Assembly: GCA_004295105.1 (NCBI GenBank)
Contig: SHNC01000215.1
Location: forward strand, 1-64,000
DNA: 64,000 nucleotides
Direction of reading: 5' to 3'
Source: Betaproteobacteria bacterium
GTDB lineage: Bacteria > Pseudomonadota > Gammaproteobacteria > Burkholderiales > Rhodocyclaceae
Shown: positions 18,184 to 25,923 of the stretch, piece by piece
Numbering within the stretch: position 1 is the stretch's first letter
Layout: each line of letters starts with the position of its first letter
Notes under the pieces: model-generated
Databases searched by the model: none
What the model saw: only the letters and a program-made list of their open reading frames with translations
Told to the model about the DNA's origin: nothing
Position numbers and translations under genes: made by a program

Positions 18184-18617
18184 GGCTGCGCACCGCGGTA
18201 TGCGTTGATGCGCACAACGGCGCGGGGCACGTCGGACTCGCCGTAAACCACGTAGCTTCGATCGAGCACCACAGCGGGAATCTTGGCGATCCCCAGCCCC
18301 CAGGCATCCGCGACACCCTGATAGGCATGGCCGATGCGGCGCTGCAGGGCCTCGCCGCCGTCGCGCAGTCGCTGGCGCACCAGAGTAGTTGCCTTGTCAG
18401 GATCGTTGGGCAGATCCGTGGCGATCTCGGCCTCAATGCGCGCTGGCAGGTCTAGCTCGATGATCCGCACACCGACAGAGGCCTGAACCGGGTGGTGGCT
18501 GTCGGTGACGACGATGACATCGTCGGCCCAAGCGGAGGGGCCGAGCAGCACAGCCAAGAGTCCGGCCGCAAGCAGGTACCACTGCGCTTCAGATGGAATG
18601 GGTATGGGAGCTGGCAT
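18180..18617 (-). CDS. ICE protein, PFL_4709 family (TIGR03757)
   Basis: A 145-residue exported protein: a hydrophobic signal (YLLAAGLLAVLLGPSAWA) and a small domain with VIVVTDSHHPV and a late KIPAVVLDRSYVVYGESDV, resembling thioredoxin-like TrbC/TraW domains. It is the first gene of the leftward transfer block. Just beyond its start the transfer region is broken by cargo module 1, whose terminator lies 135 bases upstream of this ATG. Confidence 0.85.
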   Translation of the reverse strand: MPAPIPIPSEAQWYLLAAGLLAVLLGPSAWADDVIVVTDSHHPVQASVGVRIIELDLPARIEAEIATDLPNDPDKATTLVRQRLRDGGEALQRRIGHAYQGVADAWGLGIAKIPAVVLDRSYVVYGESDVPRAVVRINAYRGAQP

Positions 18618-18751
18618 GTCGAGCCACCGTGAAAGCGATCAGGGTGGGTAGTCGACTCCAGGGGGGCGATGGAAGCGACTGTCAAACCGTAATCATCACT
18701 CTCCGGTTTGATGCGACAACAGCAGCGAACGTCATGGGCTGCTCAGGATGC

Positions 18752-18780
18752 AAAAAAACGGGAGGCTGGAAGCTCCCGTC
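18752..18780 (-). terminator. Intrinsic terminator of the ubiquitin-like operon
   Basis: On the minus strand a seven-base stem ACGGGAG/CTCCCGT with an eight-base loop is followed by a run of seven T. It lies 54 bases beyond the stop of the last gene of the operon (membrane protein) and before the PFL_4709 gene, so it separates cargo from transfer genes. Confidence 0.85.
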
Positions 18781-18833
18781 AAGATCAATGCGCTGCCATC
18801 TGGAGGACCTTACGTACGCGGCTGCGCCAGATC

Positions 18834-19511
18834 CTATCCATCAGTCTCCTTCTTCCGCGAGCTCGTCACTTTCCGGCTGGCATGCACGGCCAGCACGTTC
18901 TGCACGAAGCGGATGCCTGTCGTGCGCGCAGCGAATGCCGTGACCAGATATTGACCCAGGAACCAAGCGGTCGAGATCAGAAGACGAGGCGTATCCAGCC
19001 CACTGAAGTACATTACCGCGGGTACTATGGGCACGAGCAGCAGCGACATGGCGGCAATGTCGCGGAACAATAGATAGTTCTTGTGGCTGTCCACGACCGA
19101 GGGGTCTGAATCGACCTGCTTGTAGAGGCCATACCACTTCGCGTTCTGGTCACGTTCACCCACAGGGAACTCGCCGACGTTCTTTTTCAGCTTCGTCAGG
19201 TCGATGCGGTGATCCGCCGGCGCGTGCATGGAAAAGGCACGCGAACCTGGCAACGGATGCTTGCAGCGCCAGAATACGAGGATGGCCTTGTGGTCGGCTG
19301 AGATCAGCGACGAGAAGATCAACACCGGGATCGGCAACAGTGCGGTCAGGCTGGCGCGAACGACCGCCAGTCGAGTCGGCGTCAGATCCTCGATCGCGGT
19401 GTGGAAGGCAAGGACCAGAAGGACGAGGAAGTCCAGGATGAGCGTCGCCACCAGCCATGCGAGGTTGCGGCCCTTGAGTGTCTTGCTGCCGTAGTCTTTG
19501 GTGTCCCTCAT
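18834..19511 (-). CDS. Multi-pass membrane protein, last gene of ubiquitin-like operon
   Basis: A 225-residue protein with four predicted membrane segments (about 13-33, 45-65, 140-160, 168-188) and a soluble stretch of about 75 residues between the second and third. No named domain is recognised. The ATG overlaps the stop of the second MBL gene as ATGA; an upstream GTG at 19520 is less likely. Small membrane proteins at the end of defence operons are often effectors that damage the membrane; that is an inference here. The protein ends in Thr-Asp-Gly. Confidence 0.78.
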   Translation of the reverse strand: MRDTKDYGSKTLKGRNLAWLVATLILDFLVLLVLAFHTAIEDLTPTRLAVVRASLTALLPIPVLIFSSLISADHKAILVFWRCKHPLPGSRAFSMHAPADHRIDLTKLKKNVGEFPVGERDQNAKWYGLYKQVDSDPSVVDSHKNYLLFRDIAAMSLLLVPIVPAVMYFSGLDTPRLLISTAWFLGQYLVTAFAARTTGIRFVQNVLAVHASRKVTSSRKKETDG

Positions 19512-20374
19512 CCATAGCACTCCGTATAGATGGTGAAATCGCCACGATCGTTGACGTTGAATTGAATCCAGCCATCGCGTCGCGTCGTGAGCACACGGCG
19601 CTGTTTTCCGGTCGTGGCGACAAGAACACCGTTCGGCCAGTGATCTATGACGCGCTGGCGATAGGTCTGAGTCATCCCCTGCGTATCATGGACGATTGCT
19701 TTGTCGGACATCACGATCGCTCGCGGGTGACAGTAGTCGAATAGCGCCCGACAGTAGCCGTTCTCTCGGCCGTGGTGGGATGCCACGAGCACGGTCGTGT
19801 CGATGAGCTCAGCTCGAAATGCCGGCTGTTCGAGCAGCGCCAGCCATCCGTCTTCTTCGAGGTCGCCGGGAAACAGAATCTTGAATGGGCCGTACTTGAA
19901 GAATGCCACCATGCTCAGGTTGTTCGTGTCGTAGAAGGGTGGCGTCGAGTTCCAAAACGTCCTCACCGAGATGCCTCCCATACTCTCATCGAAGGGGACG
20001 TCCACGGGGTAGACGTAGCCGGCATGAATGTCCAAGTATCGTTCGATGTCCTCGGTCAGTTCGCCGCTGGCCTCCTTGATGATCCTCATGACTTCGGGTG
20101 ACACGCTGCGATTGCGGAAGAACGTGGATACCGTGATTCCCTCTTTCCACAAGTTGTTCAGATCGCTGATGTGGTCGAGGTCCGCATTCGTCACGAACAG
20201 GTAGTCCAGAACGTTGCGCTTCAGGTGGTGCTTGATGTAGGTGCTCGGCTTCCAGCCCGTCGTGCTGTTGTCACCCGAGTCGATCATCGCCAGGCGCCCT
20301 TCCACGCCGTAGGCAGAGCGATGCGTGAGCATGGCGCAGGCACCATGTTCCACGTCCCATATCTTCAAGATCAT
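19508..20374 (-). CDS. MBL-fold protein, ComEC/Rec2-like, with altered metal motif
   Basis: A 288-residue stand-alone metallo-beta-lactamase fold protein. The usual H-x-D-x-D-H motif reads N63-A-D65-L-D67-H68, so the first histidine is replaced by asparagine. Later MBL elements are intact: ILFPGDLEEDG, VASHHGRENGY. It may still bind one metal, or be a catalytically weak partner of the other MBL protein. It starts 13 bases after the E2-E1-JAB stop with GAGG upstream and overlaps the membrane protein gene by four bases. The last residues are Cys-Tyr-Gly. Confidence 0.85.
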   Translation of the reverse strand: MILKIWDVEHGACAMLTHRSAYGVEGRLAMIDSGDNSTTGWKPSTYIKHHLKRNVLDYLFVTNADLDHISDLNNLWKEGITVSTFFRNRSVSPEVMRIIKEASGELTEDIERYLDIHAGYVYPVDVPFDESMGGISVRTFWNSTPPFYDTNNLSMVAFFKYGPFKILFPGDLEEDGWLALLEQPAFRAELIDTTVLVASHHGRENGYCRALFDYCHPRAIVMSDKAIVHDTQGMTQTYRQRVIDHWPNGVLVATTGKQRRVLTTRRDGWIQFNVNDRGDFTIYTECYG

Positions 20375-20387
20375 CTCGCCTCACATA

Positions 20388-22637
20388 TCACTGTATCGCG
20401 CCCTGCAAGACCCGCAGGTCTTGCTCTCCGACGATGAGCTGAACAGCCGGCAGGCCGTCATCGGCCATGCCGAGTGCCAGATGGACGAGTTGCACCAGGT
20501 CGTGTCGGCTCGGAGATGCGGAGTGGCCAGGCGGATGGCTATGCCATTCGCCGACGTAGCCGACCATTTCCGCGGTGCGCTTCGCGGCGACCTTGACCGC
20601 TTCGGCAAGTCCGGCGACGCCACGCTCGAAGGAGTCGGGGCTGGCCTTGCTGTCGGAGGGCGCTGGCAAGCCGGCGACGATGACAACAGCCTTGATGTTG
20701 AAATCGTAGTACCCGAGCAGCACGCCACCGGTTTCGTTGGGAAAGCTTTGCTGGCGCAAAGCCCGCAACTGTTGTTCGACGCCGTCGTCGATGTAGAGGT
20801 CAAGCTCGCCCAGCGCGATACGCCGCTCGGGCACTGCTGGCACATCATGCACCTCGACGCCGCCACGCGCAGGATCGCGTTGCCAGATCCGAATCAGGGC
20901 ATCCTCGCGCGCCACAGCGGCCTGGATCTGCTCCGCCAGCGTGCTTGCCTGGCCCAGGATGCGCGAGTAAGGCATCACAAGTGAGATGTCGCGGCAACTC
21001 GCCCCGCTCCAGAAGGTGCTCGCGTGGCCGTCGAGGTGGACTCTTCCCCAGTCCTGCTGGATCAGTGCGCGATAGTACTGCGCCTCCAGTGTGCGAAGCC
21101 GTCGCATCCGCTTCGCATCCTCGGCAAGCAGCACTGCAGCGTTGCCATTCGGTGTGACGAAGACGGAGAAATGTCGCGGAAGGGTATCGACCGCGCTGGC
21201 CGCTCGTGGGTATTCGAGTGTGGTCGAGGCGTCGATGGCCAGTGCGGCGCCGGCGAGCGCCTGTGCGAAATCCGCCTGTGCAAAGTCGCAGGCATCAGCC
21301 GCTAGTGGGACGATCTCGGTCGCTCCTTCCATTGCGGCGGCATGTAATCCTGCGACTACCGTGGCCTTGGTCTCGCCAATGTGTTGCGCGTAGGCACCGT
21401 GCCGAGAGAGGTTGTGCGGCTTGATGTGATCCTTGTCGATAACCGTCCAACGTCCCCAGCCGTTGCGGCCCCATAGATTCAGCAGCGCGCTGCCGAGCGA
21501 GCCTGCGCCGACCAATACGCCCGCTGGCCCTTCTTCCGTGACACCGGATTGACGCATCGCCGCCGTTCGGTCGTTTTGAGTCAGGACAGCCATCGGCAGG
21601 ATGGGCTGCCCGCGCCATGCCGTTGCTGGTTGCTGGTTCAGCAGGTCCTTGTAGTACCGTTTCTCATGGACAAACAATGCACCGCAGGCGATGCCGAGTT
21701 CGAGGCCGCCAATCGGTACAAGGAATGCCCGATGCGCGACACCATCGGGCTCGGCTTCGACGCTTCGGCGAATGGGGATATGCAAGAGGATGATCGTGCC
21801 CTTGTCGTCAGCCGAGGCGGTCGTGCCTGCTTCATCGATGTCAGCCTGTAGCGCTTCCCGTAGAGGACCAATCAGGTCTACCTCGCGTCGTGCCAGTACA
21901 TCCGCCAGTTGCCCCAGCGTCACAGGATCACGCTCGACGAGGCCGTGCAAGATGGGGGGCAGCGCCAGTTCAATGTGCTTGGTCGTCTTGACACGCGGGG
22001 CGATCTTCGCAATGGGTTCCAGAAAGCAAGTGAAACAGCCGTCAGGGCGTTCATGCCGGAGAACGATGGCGAAACGCCGAGCGGGATCTTTGCGGAGTTC
22101 GGTCAGATTCCACGGCAGAACGAGTTCGTACTTGCTGGCAAAGAAGAGATGCTCAACCGGCTGGTCCGCCGGGTGTAGCTCGCCTCGGGCGCTCTTCTCC
22201 AGCCACCACTGGATGCGACGAAGGAATGCTTCGGGCGTCCAAGTGCGCATTACCGCTCCGGCTGGCTCGAAATACAGGCATAGGCTCGCAGGCGTGCCGG
22301 GTACGCCTTGGTTCTGATGCATCAGGATCGGGAAGTCCTGACGCAGCGCCAACACCTCGATCAGCCTCTTGGGGTCATTGGGGACACACAGCGCCAAGCG
22401 CTCACGGTACCGGATGCCGACCGGATTCTTCGGCGGTACGTCGTCACACTCGACCTCCACGACGAGACATTCGAGCGTGGGATCGCCGTCAACGGGATGG
22501 CGGAGAATCTGGACAAGCGAATAGTCGCGCTGACGCTGGACCGCGCCAAACAGCGCTTTCGCACGGGGGATCGTTAGTTCGCTGGCGTCCTTGACCTCTA
22601 CGACGTTCGCGAGCTCGTGGTACGCATCCGGCATCAT
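20388..22637 (-). CDS. E2-E1-JAB triple-domain ubiquitin-like conjugation/deconjugation protein
   Basis: A 749-residue fusion. Residues about 40-170 look like a prokaryotic E2: a candidate catalytic Cys120 in PASLCLYFEP, then the helix FLRRIQWWLEKSARGELH. Residues about 370-570 form an E1/ThiF adenylation domain: nucleotide loop GVLVGAGSLGS (374-384), acidic DKDHI, HNLSRHG, and a candidate thioester Cys548 in SGASCRDIS. Residues about 605-749 are a JAB/MPN peptidase: E635 in ETGGVLLG, H699-S-H701, S710 and D713 of the zinc site. In type II CBASS these functions are split between Cap2 (E2-E1) and Cap3 (JAB). The ATG at 22637 lies nine bases after the MBL stop. No CD-NTase is encoded nearby. 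Confidence 0.88.
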   Translation of the reverse strand: MMPDAYHELANVVEVKDASELTIPRAKALFGAVQRQRDYSLVQILRHPVDGDPTLECLVVEVECDDVPPKNPVGIRYRERLALCVPNDPKRLIEVLALRQDFPILMHQNQGVPGTPASLCLYFEPAGAVMRTWTPEAFLRRIQWWLEKSARGELHPADQPVEHLFFASKYELVLPWNLTELRKDPARRFAIVLRHERPDGCFTCFLEPIAKIAPRVKTTKHIELALPPILHGLVERDPVTLGQLADVLARREVDLIGPLREALQADIDEAGTTASADDKGTIILLHIPIRRSVEAEPDGVAHRAFLVPIGGLELGIACGALFVHEKRYYKDLLNQQPATAWRGQPILPMAVLTQNDRTAAMRQSGVTEEGPAGVLVGAGSLGSALLNLWGRNGWGRWTVIDKDHIKPHNLSRHGAYAQHIGETKATVVAGLHAAAMEGATEIVPLAADACDFAQADFAQALAGAALAIDASTTLEYPRAASAVDTLPRHFSVFVTPNGNAAVLLAEDAKRMRRLRTLEAQYYRALIQQDWGRVHLDGHASTFWSGASCRDISLVMPYSRILGQASTLAEQIQAAVAREDALIRIWQRDPARGGVEVHDVPAVPERRIALGELDLYIDDGVEQQLRALRQQSFPNETGGVLLGYYDFNIKAVVIVAGLPAPSDSKASPDSFERGVAGLAEAVKVAAKRTAEMVGYVGEWHSHPPGHSASPSRHDLVQLVHLALGMADDGLPAVQLIVGEQDLRVLQGAIQ

Positions 22638-22645
22638 CCAGCTCG

Positions 22646-23806
22646 TCAGCCTGCGCGCGGCGGAGTTGAGGTGATGATGGCCGGCGCGCCGATGGACGCT
22701 GAACGCTTCCAGGTAACGCCGCCGCTGGCAATCTCGAAGGAGATCGGTTCTGGCTTGTTGGCGTTCGGCTCCTCCATCGTCACCAGAAACTTGCGTCCGC
22801 CGACTTCCTTCAAGTAGCGCTCGTAGGTGTTGCGGGCTTGGATGTGCGGTGGTTGCACTTGCTCGTAGGACTCCTTGATGTCTGGAATGGGCTTGCTGCA
22901 ACTGACGATGTAGGCGTCGCGCTTCCCTTGGAGCAACAGTTCCTTGACCAGCGGCTTCGGCTCAGTCTCTTTGTCGCCTTTCTGGCCTTCCTCGTTGAGT
23001 GCCAGATAGCTGCAATGGTGCGGGATGTTGTACAGATTCCAGGCGAGGCGATCATCGTTCTTGTGGTACCTCGTCGTGCGGACGATGTCTTCCATTTCCT
23101 CCCAGGTGGCATCGCCCACTTCTAGGTAGTCGTAATACGCGCCATCTGCCAGGAAACGTACGTTGAACACCAGCGAGGCGCGGTTGCGGATGATGTCTCC
23201 TTCGTCACAATGCTTGATGAAAGGTGAGTGGCAGAAGAACTCAACCCCATCGCTGGCCAGCGAGAGTCCGGGGACAATTGTGCCGGCGTCTATGAAGAGA
23301 TGATCGCGCGCCGAAGCCGATTCTCCCCGTTCTTTCAGTCGAGGTTCCAGCCAATCGGCGAGCGCCTTCGGCTTCGAGAACACAAGGATGTCCTTGCCTT
23401 CCAGTAGGCGGTGTCGCGCCTCTTGCCGGAGCAGTACAAACTCTTCCTGCTGATGGTCCTTGTCGGCCTCCTCCAACAGCATGGCGGCTGGTACCCAAAG
23501 CTCCCGAATCTTGATCCGGCCTTCGCCTTGGTACTTCTTGGCATGCTGAAGCTCGAAGAAGTCGGTGCTGCCTTGGATGTGATCCAGGTCCGCATGAGTG
23601 AAAGCCACCACGTCGAAGTAGTCACGATCGACTGCCTTCAGTTCGTCCTTGAGACGGGACTTGAGGTCGATTTCCGGGGTGTCGGTATCTTCGGCTCTAT
23701 CGCGGTGGCAAAAGTCGAAGAGAACGCGACGGCCGCCAGACAGGACAATCTGAGTGGTGTCCCCGTTTCCGACCGGGTAGAAGACAACCTTATGCACGTC
23801 TGCCAC
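22646..23806 (-). CDS. MBL-fold hydrolase, first gene of ubiquitin-like operon
   Basis: A 386-residue metallo-beta-lactamase fold protein with the complete metal motif H71-A-D73-L-D75-H76 in FTHADLDHIQG, a second histidine pair in YNIPHHCSYLA and an acidic ligand in LEVGDATW. It lacks membrane segments and resembles the soluble MBL domain of ComEC-like proteins; the substrate (nucleic acid, nucleotide or modified protein) is unknown. The start is GTG with AAGGAG six bases upstream. MBL genes beside E1/E2/JAB genes have been noted before in comparative studies of prokaryotic ubiquitin-like systems. It ends in Arg-Ala-Gly. Confidence 0.87.
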   Translation of the reverse strand: MADVHKVVFYPVGNGDTTQIVLSGGRRVLFDFCHRDRAEDTDTPEIDLKSRLKDELKAVDRDYFDVVAFTHADLDHIQGSTDFFELQHAKKYQGEGRIKIRELWVPAAMLLEEADKDHQQEEFVLLRQEARHRLLEGKDILVFSKPKALADWLEPRLKERGESASARDHLFIDAGTIVPGLSLASDGVEFFCHSPFIKHCDEGDIIRNRASLVFNVRFLADGAYYDYLEVGDATWEEMEDIVRTTRYHKNDDRLAWNLYNIPHHCSYLALNEEGQKGDKETEPKPLVKELLLQGKRDAYIVSCSKPIPDIKESYEQVQPPHIQARNTYERYLKEVGGRKFLVTMEEPNANKPEPISFEIASGGVTWKRSASIGAPAIITSTPPRAG

Positions 23807-23845
23807 GGAGTACTCCTTATTCAGGATAAGTGGCAGCTTTGCTAT

Positions 23846-23872
23846 TTAGCACTCTACCACTGAGAGTGCTAA
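23846..23872 (-). promoter_or_regulatory. CIRCE element (HrcA operator)
   Basis: A perfect TTAGCACTC-N9-GAGTGCTAA inverted repeat, identical to the CIRCE consensus bound by the heat-shock repressor HrcA. It lies 40 bases upstream of the first gene of the E2-E1-JAB operon and covers the predicted transcription start, the standard position for repression. CIRCE normally controls groESL and dnaK operons; none is present here. Confidence 0.9.
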
Positions 23873-23873
23873 C

Positions 23874-23902
23874 ACTATATATGGGAATCTTATGACGATC
23901 AA
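23874..23902 (-). promoter_or_regulatory. Predicted sigma-70 promoter of the ubiquitin-like operon
   Basis: On the minus strand TTGATC (23902-23897) and TATAGT (23879-23874) are separated by 17 bases, immediately before CIRCE. The motif ATATATAGTGT occurs twice in this stretch, and a consensus TTGACA lies slightly further upstream (23924-23919) without a good partner. The region is clearly more AT-rich than its surroundings. Confidence 0.6.
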
Positions 23903-24034
23903 CACACTATATATAGATTGTCAAGCGATGTGCGTCGCAAAAGGTGCGCTCCGTCGTGCAGGCAATACCGCCTGAGTAGCTGGGTGACCCCAGTGGTCCG
24001 TCATTGGGACGCCACGGCCCCGCGTCCATGCCGG

Positions 24035-25879
24035 GTAATCGGGATAGGGGGCGGCCAGGATATCTGACCGATCCCCTCCCACACCACCCGGCATGCGGGT
24101 CCGCACCGGGCGGTTCGAGTTGTTGAGGTCATGAAAGCCGGGGCACGCCGAGTCGGTCGAAGTAGGCGATAGGCATCGCGCGGTTCAATCTCAGGCGGCT
24201 GTTACGCCACCAACATCGACTGTTCGCCGCCACCTTGCGGGCATCCTCATCAGAGGCGCCCATCGCCTTCAACTCCCGATACATCGTCTTGCCCCGGCGC
24301 CAATGCTTGAGCTGCACTGCCCGCAGCCGGTGTCGAATCCACTCGTCGAGCCCGCGGAACACGTTGGGTGTCTGCACAAGCTGGAAGTACGCCTTCCAAC
24401 CCGGCATGTAAGCCCGCAGCCGTTCGGCGATCTCAGACAGGTTGCGCCCGCCCGAGCGGCGTGTGAGTTGCCGGATGCGTTGCTTGAAGGTCTTCAGCGC
24501 CTTGTCGGCCACCCTGCACTTGACCTGTCCGCCTGAGCCGTACCAGAAGGCATAGCCCAGAAACTTGCGGCGGGAGGCCGGTGCGACAGCCGTCTTGGCC
24601 TCGTTGACCTTCAGGTGGAGTCGATCATAGAGCTTCGTCAGGCCCGCCAGCACCCGCTCGCCCGCGCGGCGACTACGCACATACACATTGCAGTCGTCGG
24701 CGTAGCGCACGAAGCGGTGACCCCGTCGCTCCAGTTCCCGATCCACCTCGTCGAGCAGCACATTGGCCAGGAGCGGCGATAGCGGGCCGCCTTGCGGCGT
24801 CCCCTCGTAGCGCTCCATGACCACGCCGCCATCCATGATCCCGGCCACGAGGTAACGACGGATCAGCCGCAGCACGGCCTTGTCCTCGATTCGCCTCGCC
24901 AACCGTTCCATCAGGATGTCGTGATTGACCCGGTCGAAGAACTTCTCCAGATCCACATCGACCACCACCCGGTAGCCGTACTGCACATAGCGCTGTGCAT
25001 CGAGCACCGCGTCGTGTGCACGGCGTCCCGGACGAAAGCCGTAGCTGTGTTCAGAAAACGTCGGATCAATCCTGGGCTGCAAGACTTGCAGCAGAGCTTG
25101 CTGGATCAGCCGATCCGTCACCGTCGGAATCCCCAGTTCGCGCACCCCGCCATCGGGCTTCGGGATATGGACGCGGCGCACCGGCAGAGGCCGGTAGCTG
25201 CCATCCAGCAAGGATTCCCGAATCCGGGGCCAGTGCGTTCTCAGGAAGTCCGCCGTCTCGGCAATCGACAACCCATCCACCCCAGCACTGCCGCGATTGG
25301 ATTTGACGCGTTTCCACGCTGCCTCCATGTTCGCTTTCGCGAGTGCCTGCGCAAGCAGGTCGTCTCGCCCTGGGCTTCCGGTGTCATGCCGCGCCGTCCG
25401 TGCTTCATCGCGCACCGCTTCGGGCGCGGCTTCACCTTGCCCTCCCGCGTTGCGCCCCGCATGACCGGGCTTCTGATGCACTGCACGTCCGAGCGACACG
25501 GCTTTCGGCCCTCCTACTCGTTCGGCCCTTCGCCCCAAACCGGCGGCTACTACGGCCTATGCTGACTTCTCGCTCCGGCTCAGCACCGTCGCCCTTTCAG
25601 GCACAAGGCGAGATCTCCCCAGGTAAGAACGCACTCCTTCGCTGCACAACCGCCGGATTTACGCCGCTTCGCCTTGATCACGAGAGCTTCGCGGCTTCTT
25701 GCCCGCTCGCCCTGCTCGGCAGCGCCTTCTATCCGATTCTTGTCCATCGGCTCGCAGCTTATGCTCCACGCTTCCTTCCCACGCTCGGTCACCCTCACGC
25801 AGTTGCGCTTCACTTCGTTCGCTGTGATCAACTTACGGCGGGACTTACACCCGCAGGAGTGCGCCCATGCTGGGCGCAC
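24035..25879 (-). mobile_element. Group II intron, probably class IIC
   Basis: About 1.85 kb retroelement. The 5' end is GTGCGCCCAGCATGGGCGC at 25879, followed by the usual GGGTGTAAGTCCCGCC domain I segment; the reverse transcriptase lies inside; a domain V-like hairpin (GAACCGCCCGGTGCGG, CCGCATGCCGGGTGGT) is at about 24075-24120, and a domain VI-like stem leads to GATTAC near 24035. The 5' splice junction follows directly on the T-run of the radC terminator, the typical target of class IIC introns. The exact 3' end is estimated. Confidence 0.82.
24129..25538 (-). CDS. ltrA: Group II intron reverse transcriptase/maturase
   Basis: Intron-encoded protein of up to 469 residues. Reverse transcriptase motifs are visible: SYGFRPGRRAHDAVLDAQ, VVDVDLEKFFDRVNHD, GTPQGGPLSPLLAN and the catalytic FVRYADDCNVYV. 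A maturase (X) domain follows with GWKAYFQLVQTP and RGKTMYRELKAMG. There is no C-terminal HNH endonuclease, as usual for class IIC. The true start is uncertain; the conserved protein begins by residue about 55 (DDLLAQALAKANMEAAWKRV region), and a GTG upstream is likely. It promotes splicing and retromobility of the surrounding intron. Confidence 0.9.
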   Translation of the reverse strand: MGRRAERVGGPKAVSLGRAVHQKPGHAGRNAGGQGEAAPEAVRDEARTARHDTGSPGRDDLLAQALAKANMEAAWKRVKSNRGSAGVDGLSIAETADFLRTHWPRIRESLLDGSYRPLPVRRVHIPKPDGGVRELGIPTVTDRLIQQALLQVLQPRIDPTFSEHSYGFRPGRRAHDAVLDAQRYVQYGYRVVVDVDLEKFFDRVNHDILMERLARRIEDKAVLRLIRRYLVAGIMDGGVVMERYEGTPQGGPLSPLLANVLLDEVDRELERRGHRFVRYADDCNVYVRSRRAGERVLAGLTKLYDRLHLKVNEAKTAVAPASRRKFLGYAFWYGSGGQVKCRVADKALKTFKQRIRQLTRRSGGRNLSEIAERLRAYMPGWKAYFQLVQTPNVFRGLDEWIRHRLRAVQLKHWRRGKTMYRELKAMGASDEDARKVAANSRCWWRNSRLRLNRAMPIAYFDRLGVPRLS

Positions 25880-25914
25880 AAAAAAGTCCACAGGCGCCCC
25901 AGAAGGGACACCTG
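25880..25914 (-). terminator. radC terminator, target of the group II intron
   Basis: On the minus strand a ten-base stem CAGGTGTCCC/GGGGCGCCTG (two G-T pairs) with loop TTCT is followed by TGGAC and six T. It starts ten bases after the radC stop. The intron begins at the next base after the T-run. Confidence 0.85.
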
Positions 25915-25923
25915 CGGTGCGGA

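Noticed and set aside
20388..22637. Interpretation as a standard type II CBASS
   Set aside because: No CD-NTase or known CBASS effector gene is present between the promoter and terminator or next to them; only the Cap2/Cap3-like modules match.
23919..23924. TTGACA as -35 box of the ubiquitin-like operon
   Set aside because: At 17 bases distance the -10 would be TGATCG, which is poor; TTGATC-N17-TATAGT further downstream fits better and abuts CIRCE.
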